Notes: generated by a model from the letters alone, not told the origin. Positions 14,912-23,870 are shown, counted from the first letter of the stretch. The stretch is DNA of 64,000 nucleotides from 2-02-FULL-55-14 sp964534125 (GCA_964534125.1 CAZHOJ010000005.1:124001-188000), one strand, 5' to 3'. Made by a program: numbers and translations.

Positions 14912-15445
14912 CTATTTTTCCATTTCGACCTGAGAGAAATCGAGCTCGACCGGTGTCTTCCGGCCGAAGATCGACACCATGACCTTCACCTTCATCTTCT
15001 CCGGGCTCACTTCCTGGACGAACCCGTTGAAATTGTTGAACGGCCCGTCGATGACCTTGACCGCATCGCCGGCGCGGTACGGGACCTCGACAAGCTCCGT
15101 TTCCTGCCGCTCCTGCATCTTGCCGAGCAACCGGCGCACCTCGTCCGGATGCAGCGGCGCGGGATTGTTCTTGTCCGGAACGAAGCCCAGCACGGACGGC
15201 GCCTCAAGGATGACGTGGCTCGTTTCTTTGTCGAGTTCCGCCTCCACAAGCACATACCCGGGGAAGAAGTTCTTCACCTTGTGCTTCTTCTTCCCGTCCT
15301 TCACTTCGACGACCTTCTCGGATGGGATCATCACTGCCGAGATCCGCTCCTCGAAACCGAGACGTGCGACCTCTGACTCGAGATACGCCTTGACCTTCGA
15401 TTCATGTCCGGAATACGTCCGGACGACATACCACCGCTTGCTCAC
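14912..15445 (-). CDS. nusG: Transcription termination/antitermination factor NusG
   Basis: Binds the RNA polymerase clamp and couples transcription to translation or Rho. It has 177 residues from a GTG start at 15445 (VSKRWYVVRTYSGHE). GGAAGGA lies 7 bases upstream, and the extra 48 codons of the longer frame show no similarity to NusG. The NGN domain (RWYVVRTYSG ... KNFFPGYVLVEAEL) and the KOW domain near the C-terminus (AGDAVKVIDGPFNNFNG) are both present. Confidence 0.96.
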   Translation of the reverse strand: MSKRWYVVRTYSGHESKVKAYLESEVARLGFEERISAVMIPSEKVVEVKDGKKKHKVKNFFPGYVLVEAELDKETSHVILEAPSVLGFVPDKNNPAPLHPDEVRRLLGKMQERQETELVEVPYRAGDAVKVIDGPFNNFNGFVQEVSPEKMKVKVMVSIFGRKTPVELDFSQVEMEK

Positions 15446-15465
15446 CGTGTCCGTCCTTCCTGCGC

Positions 15466-15648
15466 TTACAAGATCGCCTTGAGCGCTTCGCTGACGGCAA
15501 GATCGACCACCCAAGCGAAGACAGCGATGATGAGAGAGACCACGATCACCACACGGGTCGATTCCATCAGCTCTTCCCGTGAAGGCCACGTGACCTTCTC
15601 CATTTCCTTCTGGACGTCACTGAAGAAGGTGAGAATCTTATCTTTCAT
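15466..15648 (-). CDS. secE: Preprotein translocase subunit SecE
   Basis: Single-span SecYEG subunit, 60 residues. The amphipathic helix with the hallmark EMEKVTWPSREEL is followed by one transmembrane segment (VVIVVSLIIAVFAWVVDLAV). It is the short, one-TM form usual outside gammaproteobacteria. It is encoded between tRNA-Trp and nusG. Confidence 0.97.
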   Translation of the reverse strand: MKDKILTFFSDVQKEMEKVTWPSREELMESTRVVIVVSLIIAVFAWVVDLAVSEALKAIL

Positions 15649-15686
15649 GGTATCCGTTCTGCGTCAGTCTGTGAAAAAGTTCCTCG

Positions 15687-15759
15687 CACGTGACGAGGGA
15701 CTCGAACCCCCAACCTGCGGTTTTGGAGACCGCTGCTCTACCAATTGAGCTAGTCACGT
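15687..15759 (-). tRNA. tRNA-Trp (CCA)
   Basis: Seventy-three bases fold into a full cloverleaf. The acceptor stem is ACGTGAC/GTCACGT, the D stem GCTC/GAGC, and the anticodon stem GCGGT/ACCGC with loop CTCCAAA (anticodon CCA). The T-arm has TTCGAGT and the discriminator is G. No CCA tail is encoded. It sits between rpmG and secE. Confidence 0.97.
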
Positions 15760-15793
15760 GTGCCGGCGCGGTCGCCCGTGCGGACGCGACGCG

Positions 15794-15943
15794 CTATTTC
15801 GTCTCCTTGTGGACCGTCCGCTTGTTGCACCACTTGCAGTACTTCTTGTACTCCACACGGCCCGTCTGGTTCTTCTTGTTCTTCGTCGCGGAATAATTGC
15901 GCCGCTTACAGGTTGTGCATTCGAGTGTAATGATGTCTCTCAT
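15794..15943 (-). CDS. rpmG: 50S ribosomal protein L33 (bL33)
   Basis: Forty-nine residues starting MRDIITLECTTCKRRNYSAT and ending NKRTVHKETK. The two CxxC pairs (CTTC near residue 9, CKWC near residue 36) mark the zinc-binding form of L33. It lies between tRNA-Thr(GGT) and tRNA-Trp, so it is expressed from a mixed tRNA/mRNA transcript and is presumably released by tRNA processing. Confidence 0.96.
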   Translation of the reverse strand: MRDIITLECTTCKRRNYSATKNKKNQTGRVEYKKYCKWCNKRTVHKETK

Positions 15944-15972
15944 GGATCGTCCTTGTCATGTCTGGTACCGAG

Positions 15973-16045
<73 letters not shown>

Positions 16046-16163
16046 GGAACATGGAAAATTGCTGATGGTAGATCGTAGATTGCCTGAACAGGCGTGCTCA
16101 TACCACAATCACCAACCCTCCCCCTGCACATCTCCCTTCTACAATCTTCCATCTTATATGTTG
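16046..16163. repeat. AT-rich spacer between tRNA-Thr and tRNA-Gly, related to the next spacer
   Basis: No gene is seen. The spacer begins GAACATGGAAAATTGC, then TAGATCGTAGATTG, and ends with CTACAATCTTCCATC. The same blocks recur in the spacer at 16237-16333. Read on the minus strand it is rich in AGATTG/GAAGATT units, unlike the GC-rich surroundings. Confidence 0.5.
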
Positions 16164-16236
16164 AGCGGGAGACGGGACTCGAACCCGCGACCAACAGCTT
16201 GGAAGGCTGTGACTCTACCAACTGAGTTACTCCCGC
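16164..16236 (-). tRNA. tRNA-Gly (TCC)
   Basis: Seventy-three-base cloverleaf. Acceptor GCGGGAG/CTCCCGC, D stem ACTC/GAGT, anticodon stem ACAGC/GCTGT with loop CTTCCAA (anticodon TCC), T-arm GCGGG-TTCGAGT-CCCGT, discriminator T. No encoded CCA. Confidence 0.97.
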
Positions 16237-16333
16237 CTGAACATTGAAAATTGCAGATTCTAGATCGAAGAATGAGATTGAGTACTGGCAGCTACAAATC
16301 TAAAATCTTCCTTCTTCAATCTTCAATTCCGGG
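16237..16333. repeat. AT-rich, imperfectly palindromic spacer between tRNA-Gly and tRNA-Tyr
   Basis: The spacer opens GAACATTGAAAATTGCAGAT ... TAGATCGAAGA and closes with AATCTTCAATTCC. Its two ends are imperfect inverted repeats of each other (ATTGAAAATTGCAGATT against ATTGAAGATTGAAGAAGG on the other strand). It shares its left block with the spacer at 16046-16163. Confidence 0.5.
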
Positions 16334-16416
16334 TGGGCAGGGAAGGATTCGAACCTCCGAAGGCATGAGCCGTCAGATTTACAGTCTGATGCGTTTGACC
16401 GCTTCGCTACCTGCCC
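16334..16416 (-). tRNA. tRNA-Tyr (GTA)
   Basis: Eighty-three-base class II tRNA with a long variable arm (GGCTCATGCC). Acceptor GGGCAGG/CCTGCCC, anticodon stem ATCAGA/TCTGA- with loop CTGTAAA (anticodon GTA), T-arm GGAGG-TTCGAAT-CCTTC, discriminator A. No encoded CCA. Confidence 0.96.
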
Positions 16417-16429
16417 GACAGTTGTGAAG

Positions 16430-16502
16430 AGCTGGCGAGGAGATTCGAACTCCTGACCTGCTGATTACAAGTCAGCTGCTCTACCAGCTGAGCTACGCCA
16501 GC
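16430..16502 (-). tRNA. tRNA-Thr (TGT)
   Basis: Seventy-three-base cloverleaf. Acceptor GCTGGCG/CGCCAGC, anticodon stem GCTGA/TCAGC with loop CTTGTAA (anticodon TGT), T-loop TTCGAAT, discriminator T. No encoded CCA. It is the first tRNA of a Thr-Tyr-Gly-Thr series identical in order to the E. coli tufB tRNA cluster. Confidence 0.97.
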
Positions 16503-16683
16503 GACATGCATACTGCTGAAGTGAATCTCCGTCGTGGCTCTCACACACCTATCCGGCGATCGCTCCGATCAATGACAGCACAGCTGCTCCCGTTCGACTT
16601 CAGCGTTGATGTCTTCGGGATGTGCGTTGCGATACTCTGGCTGCTGGGGATGTGGATCGATCCGGGATGCCGAATAGAGCTTA

Positions 16684-16713
16684 CAAAAGTACGAAAATTT
16701 CAGACAAAATCAA
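16684..16713 (-). promoter_or_regulatory. Promoter of the tRNA-rpmG-secE-nusG-ribosomal protein transcript
   Basis: In the 232-base gap between the DUF2723 gene and tRNA-Thr, minus strand, TTG (16711-16713) is followed by a 19-base spacer and TACTTTTG (16684-16691), an exact match to the Bacteroidota -7 element TAnnTTTG. The following 180 bases up to the tRNA hold no open frame that I would support. It is the only promoter-like site seen upstream of the whole 12-kb block. Confidence 0.7.
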
Positions 16714-16734
16714 CGAAAAGTAGCAGTGAGGGGG

Positions 16735-18615
16735 TCACTTTATGCCACGGAGATAGGGATTCTCGGGATCGATATGGGACGCCCAATCGATGCTCTCTGC
16801 AAAAAGGAGGGTATCCCCCTCCGAACGGGCGAACAGTCCATGATTGAGGAATGCGGTCGAGCAAAACCTTCGATAAGATCGGGCAAATTCGTCATTTTTG
16901 TTGCCAATAGGCCAATATTCGGGGAGTCGTCGTTCCCTGGCAGTCAGATCTGGCACAGCCGCCCGCAACAGATATCCCTCCGGACGGTATTCAAAAAGCC
17001 GCGGCAGTTCTGCCACGATCTCGTGGTCAGTGTACAAAGGGCCGGACGAAGCAAGCACGGCCAGCAATTGCGTGAGGAACTCCTGCCATCTCATCTGGAT
17101 GACCTGCGGGTTGAACTGTTTGCCCTGCTCGAACTTGCGCAGCTCTTCGAGGAACGCATTCCCGCTTTGCACCAGCATACCTCTGTCATCACCGAACTTC
17201 TTCAGGACTTCCCTCACGTACCACGACCTGTCCCGGAGAAGATGCAGGTCTATCATACGAACATCCGGACGTTCTCCCCGTACATGCTGCAGCGCCAGCG
17301 CCGGAGAGTACAGGAAATCCCACTTCCCGGTCAGGATCGTCGCACCCGCATCGACACCCGCCAGGACTCCCGCTGCGAAAGGCTCCGGGCTTTCATCCGA
17401 GTGCTCTCGATACGCATCCAGCCTGTAGAATCCATTGAGACACAGTACCACGAACGGCAGAACGGATACCAGGACGCGCCTGGGCATGTTCCGCTCCCTG
17501 ATCGCACGCATGACCCACCACGTACCCACGCCGGCAGATCCAGCGATCATACAATGGACAAGGAGAAAGTACGTTTCGATATCATGGATGCTGTAGTTGA
17601 GTGAATATCCGATCGTGAAGACGACGAGGATGATGCAGAACCAAAAGAAGGTCCGGTCCCGCTGCCACAGGACGCGCAATCCTGCCATCGACAGCGCCAA
17701 CGCCAACCAGCCCGCATCCATGGGGAAGCTCCCGATGAATTCCCCGGCCGAGGCAGCGAAAGAATCGAGACCGGAGAACATCCACACCCGGTATTGTTTC
17801 CCGGAGACATGATCGATCAGTGATCCGATCGAGGACGGATCTCCCCAGTTCAACGGTGGGTGTGTCAGTGCACGAAGAGGAAGATAAAGGTACGCAGATA
17901 TCCCCAGGGTCATCGCCGCGAGGAACGCGGCCATCGAACGTTCACGTACTCTCTGCCGTGACTTCCACCATAGCCACGCCAGCCCCGGCAGGAGATAGAT
18001 CGTCATCATATGATTCGCAAAACCATAGCCGACCAGCAGCCCTCCTGCTATCCACCAGCGGGATATCGTTCCGGAGTCTCCCTCCATGTCACGGAGCCCG
18101 AGGAGCACGGCCAACAACGCTGCGGTGTACAGCAAGGCCTGGAATCCGTACACTTCGTACGTGGTGCCAGTCTGCCACACCGTCGCTGCCGAAACGAACA
18201 GCAACGAGGCAGTCACACCCCCCGCTGCCGCATCACCGGCACGTCCCGTCCGCCCGATCAGGAGGACCGTCAGCAGGGCGACGAATCCGCCGGCACACGC
18301 GACGAACAGCGCCGAGAGAAGATGCAGCATGAAGACCGGATCGACCCACGGGGCCATCATAACGACAACCCTTGACAGAAACGTCAGCAGCGGGTACCCG
18401 GTGGGATGTGATATGCCGAGCGTGAAGGCTGACGCGATGAGCTCGCCGCTGTCGATCCAGTCGATGCGAGATCCGACACCCGGCACGAGGAGAACCATAC
18501 TGAGGAGGGCAGAGAGCCACAGGACCGGCGAGCGCAGCATTGCCGTGGCGCGCACCGACCCTGCACCGTGCGCGACATCCTCAACGAATCGCCCCGGCCA
18601 GCGCTGTCGCACCAT
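16735..18615 (-). CDS. DUF2723 multi-span membrane protein (GT117-type)
   Basis: Polytopic inner-membrane protein of 626 residues. It has the DUF2723 hallmark near the N-terminus (IDWIDSGELIASAFTLG followed by SHPTGYPL) after a first transmembrane segment, then about ten hydrophobic spans and a soluble C-terminal region of about 200 residues. The family is classed as glycosyltransferase GT117 and is thought to use a lipid-linked sugar donor; its substrate is unknown. The ATG at 18615 was chosen because GGGGAGGG precedes it and it overlaps the glnE stop by one base (TAATG), so it is coupled to glnE. The longer frame would add 40 residues inside glnE. Confidence 0.85.
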   Translation of the reverse strand: MVRQRWPGRFVEDVAHGAGSVRATAMLRSPVLWLSALLSMVLLVPGVGSRIDWIDSGELIASAFTLGISHPTGYPLLTFLSRVVVMMAPWVDPVFMLHLLSALFVACAGGFVALLTVLLIGRTGRAGDAAAGGVTASLLFVSAATVWQTGTTYEVYGFQALLYTAALLAVLLGLRDMEGDSGTISRWWIAGGLLVGYGFANHMMTIYLLPGLAWLWWKSRQRVRERSMAAFLAAMTLGISAYLYLPLRALTHPPLNWGDPSSIGSLIDHVSGKQYRVWMFSGLDSFAASAGEFIGSFPMDAGWLALALSMAGLRVLWQRDRTFFWFCIILVVFTIGYSLNYSIHDIETYFLLVHCMIAGSAGVGTWWVMRAIRERNMPRRVLVSVLPFVVLCLNGFYRLDAYREHSDESPEPFAAGVLAGVDAGATILTGKWDFLYSPALALQHVRGERPDVRMIDLHLLRDRSWYVREVLKKFGDDRGMLVQSGNAFLEELRKFEQGKQFNPQVIQMRWQEFLTQLLAVLASSGPLYTDHEIVAELPRLFEYRPEGYLLRAAVPDLTARERRLPEYWPIGNKNDEFARSYRRFCSTAFLNHGLFARSEGDTLLFAESIDWASHIDPENPYLRGIK

Positions 18616-21350
18616 TAATTCCCTCCCCAACGGTCGAGAACTCCGTCGAACACGCGCCGTACCGACGACATGCGGCGACGGACCGTGGAAAGAAGTTCCT
18701 CGATTGACCTGCTCGAAGTGACATGCGTCGCACACACTGCGCTCTCATGCGATGGTTTGAGGACGGACGTTGAGACAGCGCTGTTCAGCCGTACAACCGT
18801 CTCGACCGTCCGGAGAAATGCAAGAGCATCGGCAAGGATATGGACCTCACGTTCCCTCACTTCTCCGATACGTCGAAGCTGCCGGAGAGAGTCGACAGTG
18901 GGCCGCCCTCCGTACCGGTTCCTGAGAACGGATCCGATCTGCGCAAGGAACTCGATGTCCGCGATGCCCCCGGCCGCGATCTTAACGTCAATGCCCTCCT
19001 CAGCACCGCGTTCCGCCTCCATCCGTCCCCGCATCGAACGGGCTTCTGCGACAACATCAGCGACTGAAGGCCCGATCGCCTTTCGAAGTGATGAGGAGTA
19101 CTGTGTGCGGAGGTCCTGCGAACCCCACAGAGGTCGTGAGCGTCCCAGGGCCATCCTCTCCCAGACATCTGCACGAGACCGCATATACTCGGCGAAGTAC
19201 TCTGTTCCGGAGACGAGCGGAGCGTTCCGTCCTTCAGGCCGCAACCGGAGATCGACATCGTAACTCTTCTTCTCTCCGGCGAGTCTCCTTCGGAGTGATT
19301 CACCGAGCTCCTGTGCCCTCCCCGCCTCCAGCAATCCTTCTTTATAAAAGAGGAGCAGGTCAAGATCGGACGATATCCCCATCTCCCCGCTCCCAAGTTT
19401 CCCGGCACCTACGATGAGGAGCGTCTCGGGAAGAGCGAGCTGATTGCACGCAGACAGCAGGATGAGCTCCGCTACCGCGGTCATCTCCTTTTCGAACTGC
19501 CGCACGGTCGTTCGACCGGTCAGGAAACGGATGGCAGAGCGGACTTCGTTGTAGCGCCTGAATCGGGCCGGATCATCGGTCAGAAGGTCGGACCATCCGG
19601 GCTGGCGGCCCCGAAGAAGCGATGCAGCCTGACCGACGAGGGACTCGAGGAGCAGCGGATCCGTGGAAAACCTCTCGAACACGATGCTGCTTCGTCCAAG
19701 GGCTGTCACAAGGTCGGACCGCAGGCGGGACGAACGTAGTCCCTCCCGTAGGACGGAGCTCCTCGCCGGATCGTCCAGCAGAACACCCAATCGCTGTGCA
19801 GCGACAGGTCCGAGGGCGTCCCGCCTGACATCAGAAAGAAGACGTCTGCATATCCCACCCTCCCCAGATGATCTCAACGCATCTGACATCGCCCTCTCTG
19901 CATCGGACACGGCCTCGTCAGTGTCGCCTGGCATGCCCGCCGTCGCGGACAGGAAGGATCGTCGCACACGCGAACGGTGGCGCGTCAGCAGGCGCCTGAA
20001 TGCACCCGCGGAGTGCCCGAGCTTTCTGCCAAGGAGGCTGAACTCCTCGTCATCGACAGGCAGGTCATGGGTCTGAGATGCATGAAAGAGCTGAAGACGA
20101 TGTTCCACGTCCCTGAAGAGACTGTACGCCTCGCGCAGAACGTCCGCTTCCGTGTCGGGGAGAAGTCCCTCTGCTTCGAGAGCGTCGATCGCCCGAAGGG
20201 TGTTCGGAGACCGGACGCCGGGATGACGTCCGGCATGAACGAGCTGCAATCCCTGTACGAGAAATTCGATGTCGCGTATTCCCCCTGCGCCAAGCTTGAT
20301 ATTGGTGGAAGAGTGGAATTCCGCCTCGATGGCACGTTTCATCGATGCGATATCACTCCAGGGTGATGTGATCAACGTGCGTCGGAAAACGAAGGGACGG
20401 ATATCCGAAAGAAAACGTTCGCCAACTCGCGGATCCCCGCCCACAACCCGGGCCTTTATCAGCATTTGCCGCTCCCAGGGCTCCCCTCGTGTCTCATAGT
20501 ATGCCATATATCCGGCCCGCGACAACGCCAGAGGACCTGACTTGCCGTCTGGCCGAAGCCTCATGTCGACGCGATAGAAGTATCCTTCCTCCGAGAATCC
20601 GCTCAGGAAATCCACAACGTTCTCAGACAGCCGTACGCACAGTTCATGGACCGTTCCCAGCCGCCCCACCGGATTGCGGAGATCTCGGTCCTGCTCATAC
20701 ACGAACATCAGGTCGATATCTGAGCTGAAATTCAGCTCGCCGCCCCCAAGCTTTCCCAGTCCGATCACACAGAGCTCGGCCCCTGCTGGACGGCGCGATC
20801 CCTGGAGCACGGCCTCGAATGATGCAGCGACGGCCTCATCGATGATGACATCCGCCAGCGCTGAGAGCTGGCCGACAATCTCCTGCAGGGAAGCGTTGCC
20901 AAGGATATCCATCGCTCCGATCCGCAGCATTTCCCGGCGATGGAATCGCTTGAGGGCATCGCGGCGACGTCCGGGTTGTTCGAACGCGCTGATGGCAGCG
21001 AGGGCCTCCGCCCGTATCTCCCCCATCGATTTTATACGTCGCAGCTCACCCGTCGATGTCAGCCAGTGCAACCAGGCAGGATTCCGGACGAGAATATCGG
21101 CGAGGTACTGGGATTGACCGACAAGCTCGATGAAGATGCCGAGCAGGAAGGGCTGGGATGAGAAGTCGTATAATAGAGAGGATGTGAAGCCCGCTTCGAG
21201 GAACCGCAGAAGGTTCCTGTATGCACGGGCGGGATCCGGAGAGGGTCGGATGGTGTCTTCGAGACGAGCGAAGAAGGCCCCGGGTTCGATCCCGGCGGAT
21301 ATGACCTTCTGCTGCAACTGCTGTTCAGCCTCGGGACGATTGAACTCCAT
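18615..21350 (-). CDS. glnE: Glutamine synthetase adenylyltransferase/adenylyl-removing enzyme
   Basis: Bifunctional regulator that adds AMP to, or removes AMP from, a tyrosine of glutamine synthetase according to nitrogen status. It has 911 residues with two nucleotidyltransferase domains: GLGKLGGGELNFSSDIDLMF near residue 210 (adenylyl-removing half) and GAGKLGSGEMGISSDLDLLL near residue 675 (transferring half). Each half is followed by a helical GlnE-type domain (KLGAGGIRDIEFLVQ; KIAAGGIADIEFLAQ). Both metal-binding DxD motifs are intact, so both activities are expected. No glnA or glnB lies in the window. Its stop is coupled to the DUF2723 gene. Confidence 0.93.
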   Translation of the reverse strand: MEFNRPEAEQQLQQKVISAGIEPGAFFARLEDTIRPSPDPARAYRNLLRFLEAGFTSSLLYDFSSQPFLLGIFIELVGQSQYLADILVRNPAWLHWLTSTGELRRIKSMGEIRAEALAAISAFEQPGRRRDALKRFHRREMLRIGAMDILGNASLQEIVGQLSALADVIIDEAVAASFEAVLQGSRRPAGAELCVIGLGKLGGGELNFSSDIDLMFVYEQDRDLRNPVGRLGTVHELCVRLSENVVDFLSGFSEEGYFYRVDMRLRPDGKSGPLALSRAGYMAYYETRGEPWERQMLIKARVVGGDPRVGERFLSDIRPFVFRRTLITSPWSDIASMKRAIEAEFHSSTNIKLGAGGIRDIEFLVQGLQLVHAGRHPGVRSPNTLRAIDALEAEGLLPDTEADVLREAYSLFRDVEHRLQLFHASQTHDLPVDDEEFSLLGRKLGHSAGAFRRLLTRHRSRVRRSFLSATAGMPGDTDEAVSDAERAMSDALRSSGEGGICRRLLSDVRRDALGPVAAQRLGVLLDDPARSSVLREGLRSSRLRSDLVTALGRSSIVFERFSTDPLLLESLVGQAASLLRGRQPGWSDLLTDDPARFRRYNEVRSAIRFLTGRTTVRQFEKEMTAVAELILLSACNQLALPETLLIVGAGKLGSGEMGISSDLDLLLFYKEGLLEAGRAQELGESLRRRLAGEKKSYDVDLRLRPEGRNAPLVSGTEYFAEYMRSRADVWERMALGRSRPLWGSQDLRTQYSSSLRKAIGPSVADVVAEARSMRGRMEAERGAEEGIDVKIAAGGIADIEFLAQIGSVLRNRYGGRPTVDSLRQLRRIGEVREREVHILADALAFLRTVETVVRLNSAVSTSVLKPSHESAVCATHVTSSRSIEELLSTVRRRMSSVRRVFDGVLDRWGGN

Positions 21351-21476
21351 AATCTATGAAGATAGAGAAAAATCGTATCGGTTTGTCTCGTTCCCATCCG
21401 AAGGCAGCCACGCGCTCTGTGAACTCGTGCGGTAGTCCGGATACCCTGTGGACCGGACCGATGCTGCTTCTCTGAG

Positions 21477-21508
21477 ATTGCATGTCCTTCTCCCTTCTGC
21501 GTATATTG
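21477..21508 (+). promoter_or_regulatory. Candidate promoter upstream of the EthD-like gene
   Basis: TTG (21478-21480), a 21-base spacer and TATATTG (21502-21508) match the TTG-N19..21-TAnnTT(T)G pattern seen elsewhere in the window. It lies 47 bases before the ATG at 21556, in the 205-base divergent gap with glnE. The gap holds no other gene. Confidence 0.5.
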
Positions 21509-21555
21509 CCGCTCACACATCCCCTCCACACCCCTTCCTCAGACGGACATGTGCG

Positions 21556-21861
21556 ATGGTAAAACTCGTTAGCATGTACAGGACCCCCAACGACACAGAA
21601 GCGTTCGACCGGCACGTCGAGAGCGTGCACACCCCCATCCTCAAGCGCCTGCCGGGACTTCGATCTCTGGAAGTAGCGAGGATCACCGGCTCCCCTATCG
21701 GTGAACCGCAGCACTACCTCATGACGGAAATGTACTTCGATGACGAAGAATCGCTTCAGAGGGCGCTCGCCTCGCCCGACGGAAAGGCAGCAGCCATGGA
21801 TGTGATGGAATTCGCCGGGACGCTCGTGACAGTGTTCTCAGCAGACGTCAGGGATGTGTGA
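21556..21861 (+). CDS. EthD-family (dimeric alpha-beta barrel) protein
   Basis: A 101-residue protein starting MVKLVSMYRTPNDTEAFDRH. The pattern (a first beta strand, then HVESVHTPILKRLPGLRSLEV, a middle MTEMYFDDEESLQRALASPDG and a C-terminal ETLV-like strand) is typical of the EthD/ferredoxin-like stress fold. Members degrade or bind small organic compounds; the substrate is unknown. The ATG at 21556 was chosen because the sequence before it shows no family similarity. Its stop lies 50 bases before the next gene's start. Confidence 0.75.
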   Translation: MVKLVSMYRTPNDTEAFDRHVESVHTPILKRLPGLRSLEVARITGSPIGEPQHYLMTEMYFDDEESLQRALASPDGKAAAMDVMEFAGTLVTVFSADVRDV

Positions 21862-21910
21862 CACCCCCGGATGGTCCGGGGATAGAAGTGCCACTCCAAG
21901 GGACAAAGAT

Positions 21911-23791
21911 ATGATCGTATCAAAAGAGCACCGGCATACGAAGCTGCTGATCCTTGCACTCCTGCTTTTCATCCTCACTCCCGGCTCCTCTCAGGACGCA
22001 CCGTTCTCATTCGCATGGCTTTCGGATACCCATGTCGGCAATACATCGGGGGCTGATGACCTCCGCGGCAGTGTTTCTGACCTGAACGATCAGGATTCCC
22101 TCGATTTCGTCATCCTCAGCGGGGACATCACAGAAATGGGGTGGCAGCGGGAGTTCGAAGAGACGCACGAGATCCTGTCGCACCTCAAGGTCCCATACTA
22201 CATCATTCCTGGGAACCACGATATGAAGTGGTCCGAGTCTGCTGGACAGGAGTTCGTACGCGTCTTCGGCTCGGACAGATTCGTCTTCCACCACAAAGGA
22301 TTCCTTTTCATTGGGATGCATCAGGGTCCGGTCCTCCGGATGGGAGACGGACACTTCCCTCCCGAGGACATTCGCTGGCTCGATTCAATGATGACAGCAA
22401 TCGACCCGGCGACGCGGCTCATCTTCGTCACGCACTATCCGCTGAACCCCTCGATCGACAACTGGTACGAGGCAACGAACAGACTGCGGATGCTGAACAC
22501 GCAGGCCGTTCTCGTGGGACACGGACATCGAGACCAGATACTCGATTTCGAGGGACTGCCGGGCGTCATGGGGCGCTCGAATCTTCGGGGGCGGCAGGGA
22601 CGAGGGGGGTACACTATCGTGATGGTCACGAGGGATTCGCTCCGGTTCTTTGAAAGGGAGACGGGTAACCATACCAATCCTGAGCGACATGCCCTGCCTG
22701 TGGGCACACATCGCTATGGAACACCGCCCGAGACCTCTCCAGACGATGTGATGAGCGATAGATACCCGCGGGGAGTACGCCACTGGCTTCTCAGGACCGG
22801 GTGGACGATGACATCGTCACCTTCCGTCGATGACGGCGCCGTCTTCGTCGCAGACAGAAGCGGCACAGTGAGGCGGCTCGAACTTGCCACGGGAAAAGAA
22901 CAATGGTCAACGATGGCCGGTGGTCCGGTCCTCGGGAACCTCTGCGCAAACGAGGGATACGTAGCGGGCACGACCACCAATGGCACTGTCTTCTGTCTTG
23001 ATGCGCCGTCCGGCAAGATCCTGTGGACTGTCCGGACCGGCCATGCGAACGTTGCCAGTCCGGTCGTGAAGGACGGGATCGTGTACACAGGATCGAGCAA
23101 CGGACAATTCCTGGCGCTGCAAGCAGGAAGCGGACGGGACGTGTGGAGATACAACGGACTGACGGGCTTCGTCGAGTCCCGGCCGCTTGTGACGAACGAC
23201 CGCATCATCGTCGGAGCGTGGGACTCGTATCTGTACTGTCTGGACCGTGCGGACGGGACGCTGCAATGGCGGTGGAACAACGGAAGAGATTCCCGGCTGC
23301 TCTCTCCTGCAGCTGTTTGGCCTGTCTCGTCGGGGCATCACCTCTTCATTGTCGCTCCGGACAGAGCGGCCACGACCCTGGACATCCGGACCGGAGCGGT
23401 GGTATGGCGCTCCGGCGCTCACCAGGTGCGTGAATCAGCGGGAATATCAGAGGACGGGGCCCGGTTCTACGCAAAGACGATGAATGATTCGCTCATTGCC
23501 TATGACGCGCGCTCGACAACAGAAAAGATGCTCTGGGCGACCGATTGCGGATTCGGATACGACATCGCCAACTCTATGCCGCAGGAGAAGGATGGGACCG
23601 TCTATGTCGGGACGAAGAACGGGCGTGTGTACGCACTGGATGCACTCGATGGCACGGTACGATGGACATCCAAGCAGGGAAACACCATCATCAATACGGT
23701 GGCCCCCATCGATGGAGAGAGTGTCGTCGTGACGACACTCGACGGAGACGTCGCTCTCATACGTACACGCAGCGGCGATGACCACAAATAG
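21911..23791 (+). CDS. Secreted metallophosphoesterase fused to a PQQ-type beta-propeller
   Basis: A 626-residue protein from ATG 21911, beginning with a signal peptide (KLLILALLLFILTPGSSQ). The calcineurin-like phosphoesterase domain (about residues 30-260) shows the ordered metal motifs AWLSDTHVG, GDITEMG, PGNHDMKW, VTHYP and GHGH. From about residue 290 the protein consists of PQQ/WD-like propeller repeats with alternating LATGKEQW, APSGKILW, AGSGRDVW, RADGTLQW and ALDGTVRW units, as in BamB. It probably acts in the periplasm or at the outer membrane on a phosphoester; the substrate is unknown. The fusion is seen directly. Confidence 0.85.
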   Translation: MIVSKEHRHTKLLILALLLFILTPGSSQDAPFSFAWLSDTHVGNTSGADDLRGSVSDLNDQDSLDFVILSGDITEMGWQREFEETHEILSHLKVPYYIIPGNHDMKWSESAGQEFVRVFGSDRFVFHHKGFLFIGMHQGPVLRMGDGHFPPEDIRWLDSMMTAIDPATRLIFVTHYPLNPSIDNWYEATNRLRMLNTQAVLVGHGHRDQILDFEGLPGVMGRSNLRGRQGRGGYTIVMVTRDSLRFFERETGNHTNPERHALPVGTHRYGTPPETSPDDVMSDRYPRGVRHWLLRTGWTMTSSPSVDDGAVFVADRSGTVRRLELATGKEQWSTMAGGPVLGNLCANEGYVAGTTTNGTVFCLDAPSGKILWTVRTGHANVASPVVKDGIVYTGSSNGQFLALQAGSGRDVWRYNGLTGFVESRPLVTNDRIIVGAWDSYLYCLDRADGTLQWRWNNGRDSRLLSPAAVWPVSSGHHLFIVAPDRAATTLDIRTGAVVWRSGAHQVRESAGISEDGARFYAKTMNDSLIAYDARSTTEKMLWATDCGFGYDIANSMPQEKDGTVYVGTKNGRVYALDALDGTVRWTSKQGNTIINTVAPIDGESVVVTTLDGDVALIRTRSGDDHK

Positions 23792-23870
23792 ACGAAAGGA
23801 CCTCTTCCACGCTCCCCCTTGGTACGAGCGGACAGGCCCACATCGTCAGGCTGGCGTGCCTACCCCCGCG

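Noticed and set aside
15446..15589. 48-residue extension of NusG overlapping secE
   Set aside because: The NGN domain starts at the GTG at 15445, which has a ribosome-binding site; the extension runs antiparallel to nothing but overlaps most of secE in another frame.
16046..16333. A CRISPR-like array between the tRNA genes
   Set aside because: Only two related blocks occur, the units are degenerate, there is no regular spacer length and no cas gene.
16503..16734. Open frame of 113 codons on the plus strand running through the gap and into the DUF2723 gene
   Set aside because: Its translation has no recognisable feature and it crosses the tRNA operon promoter.
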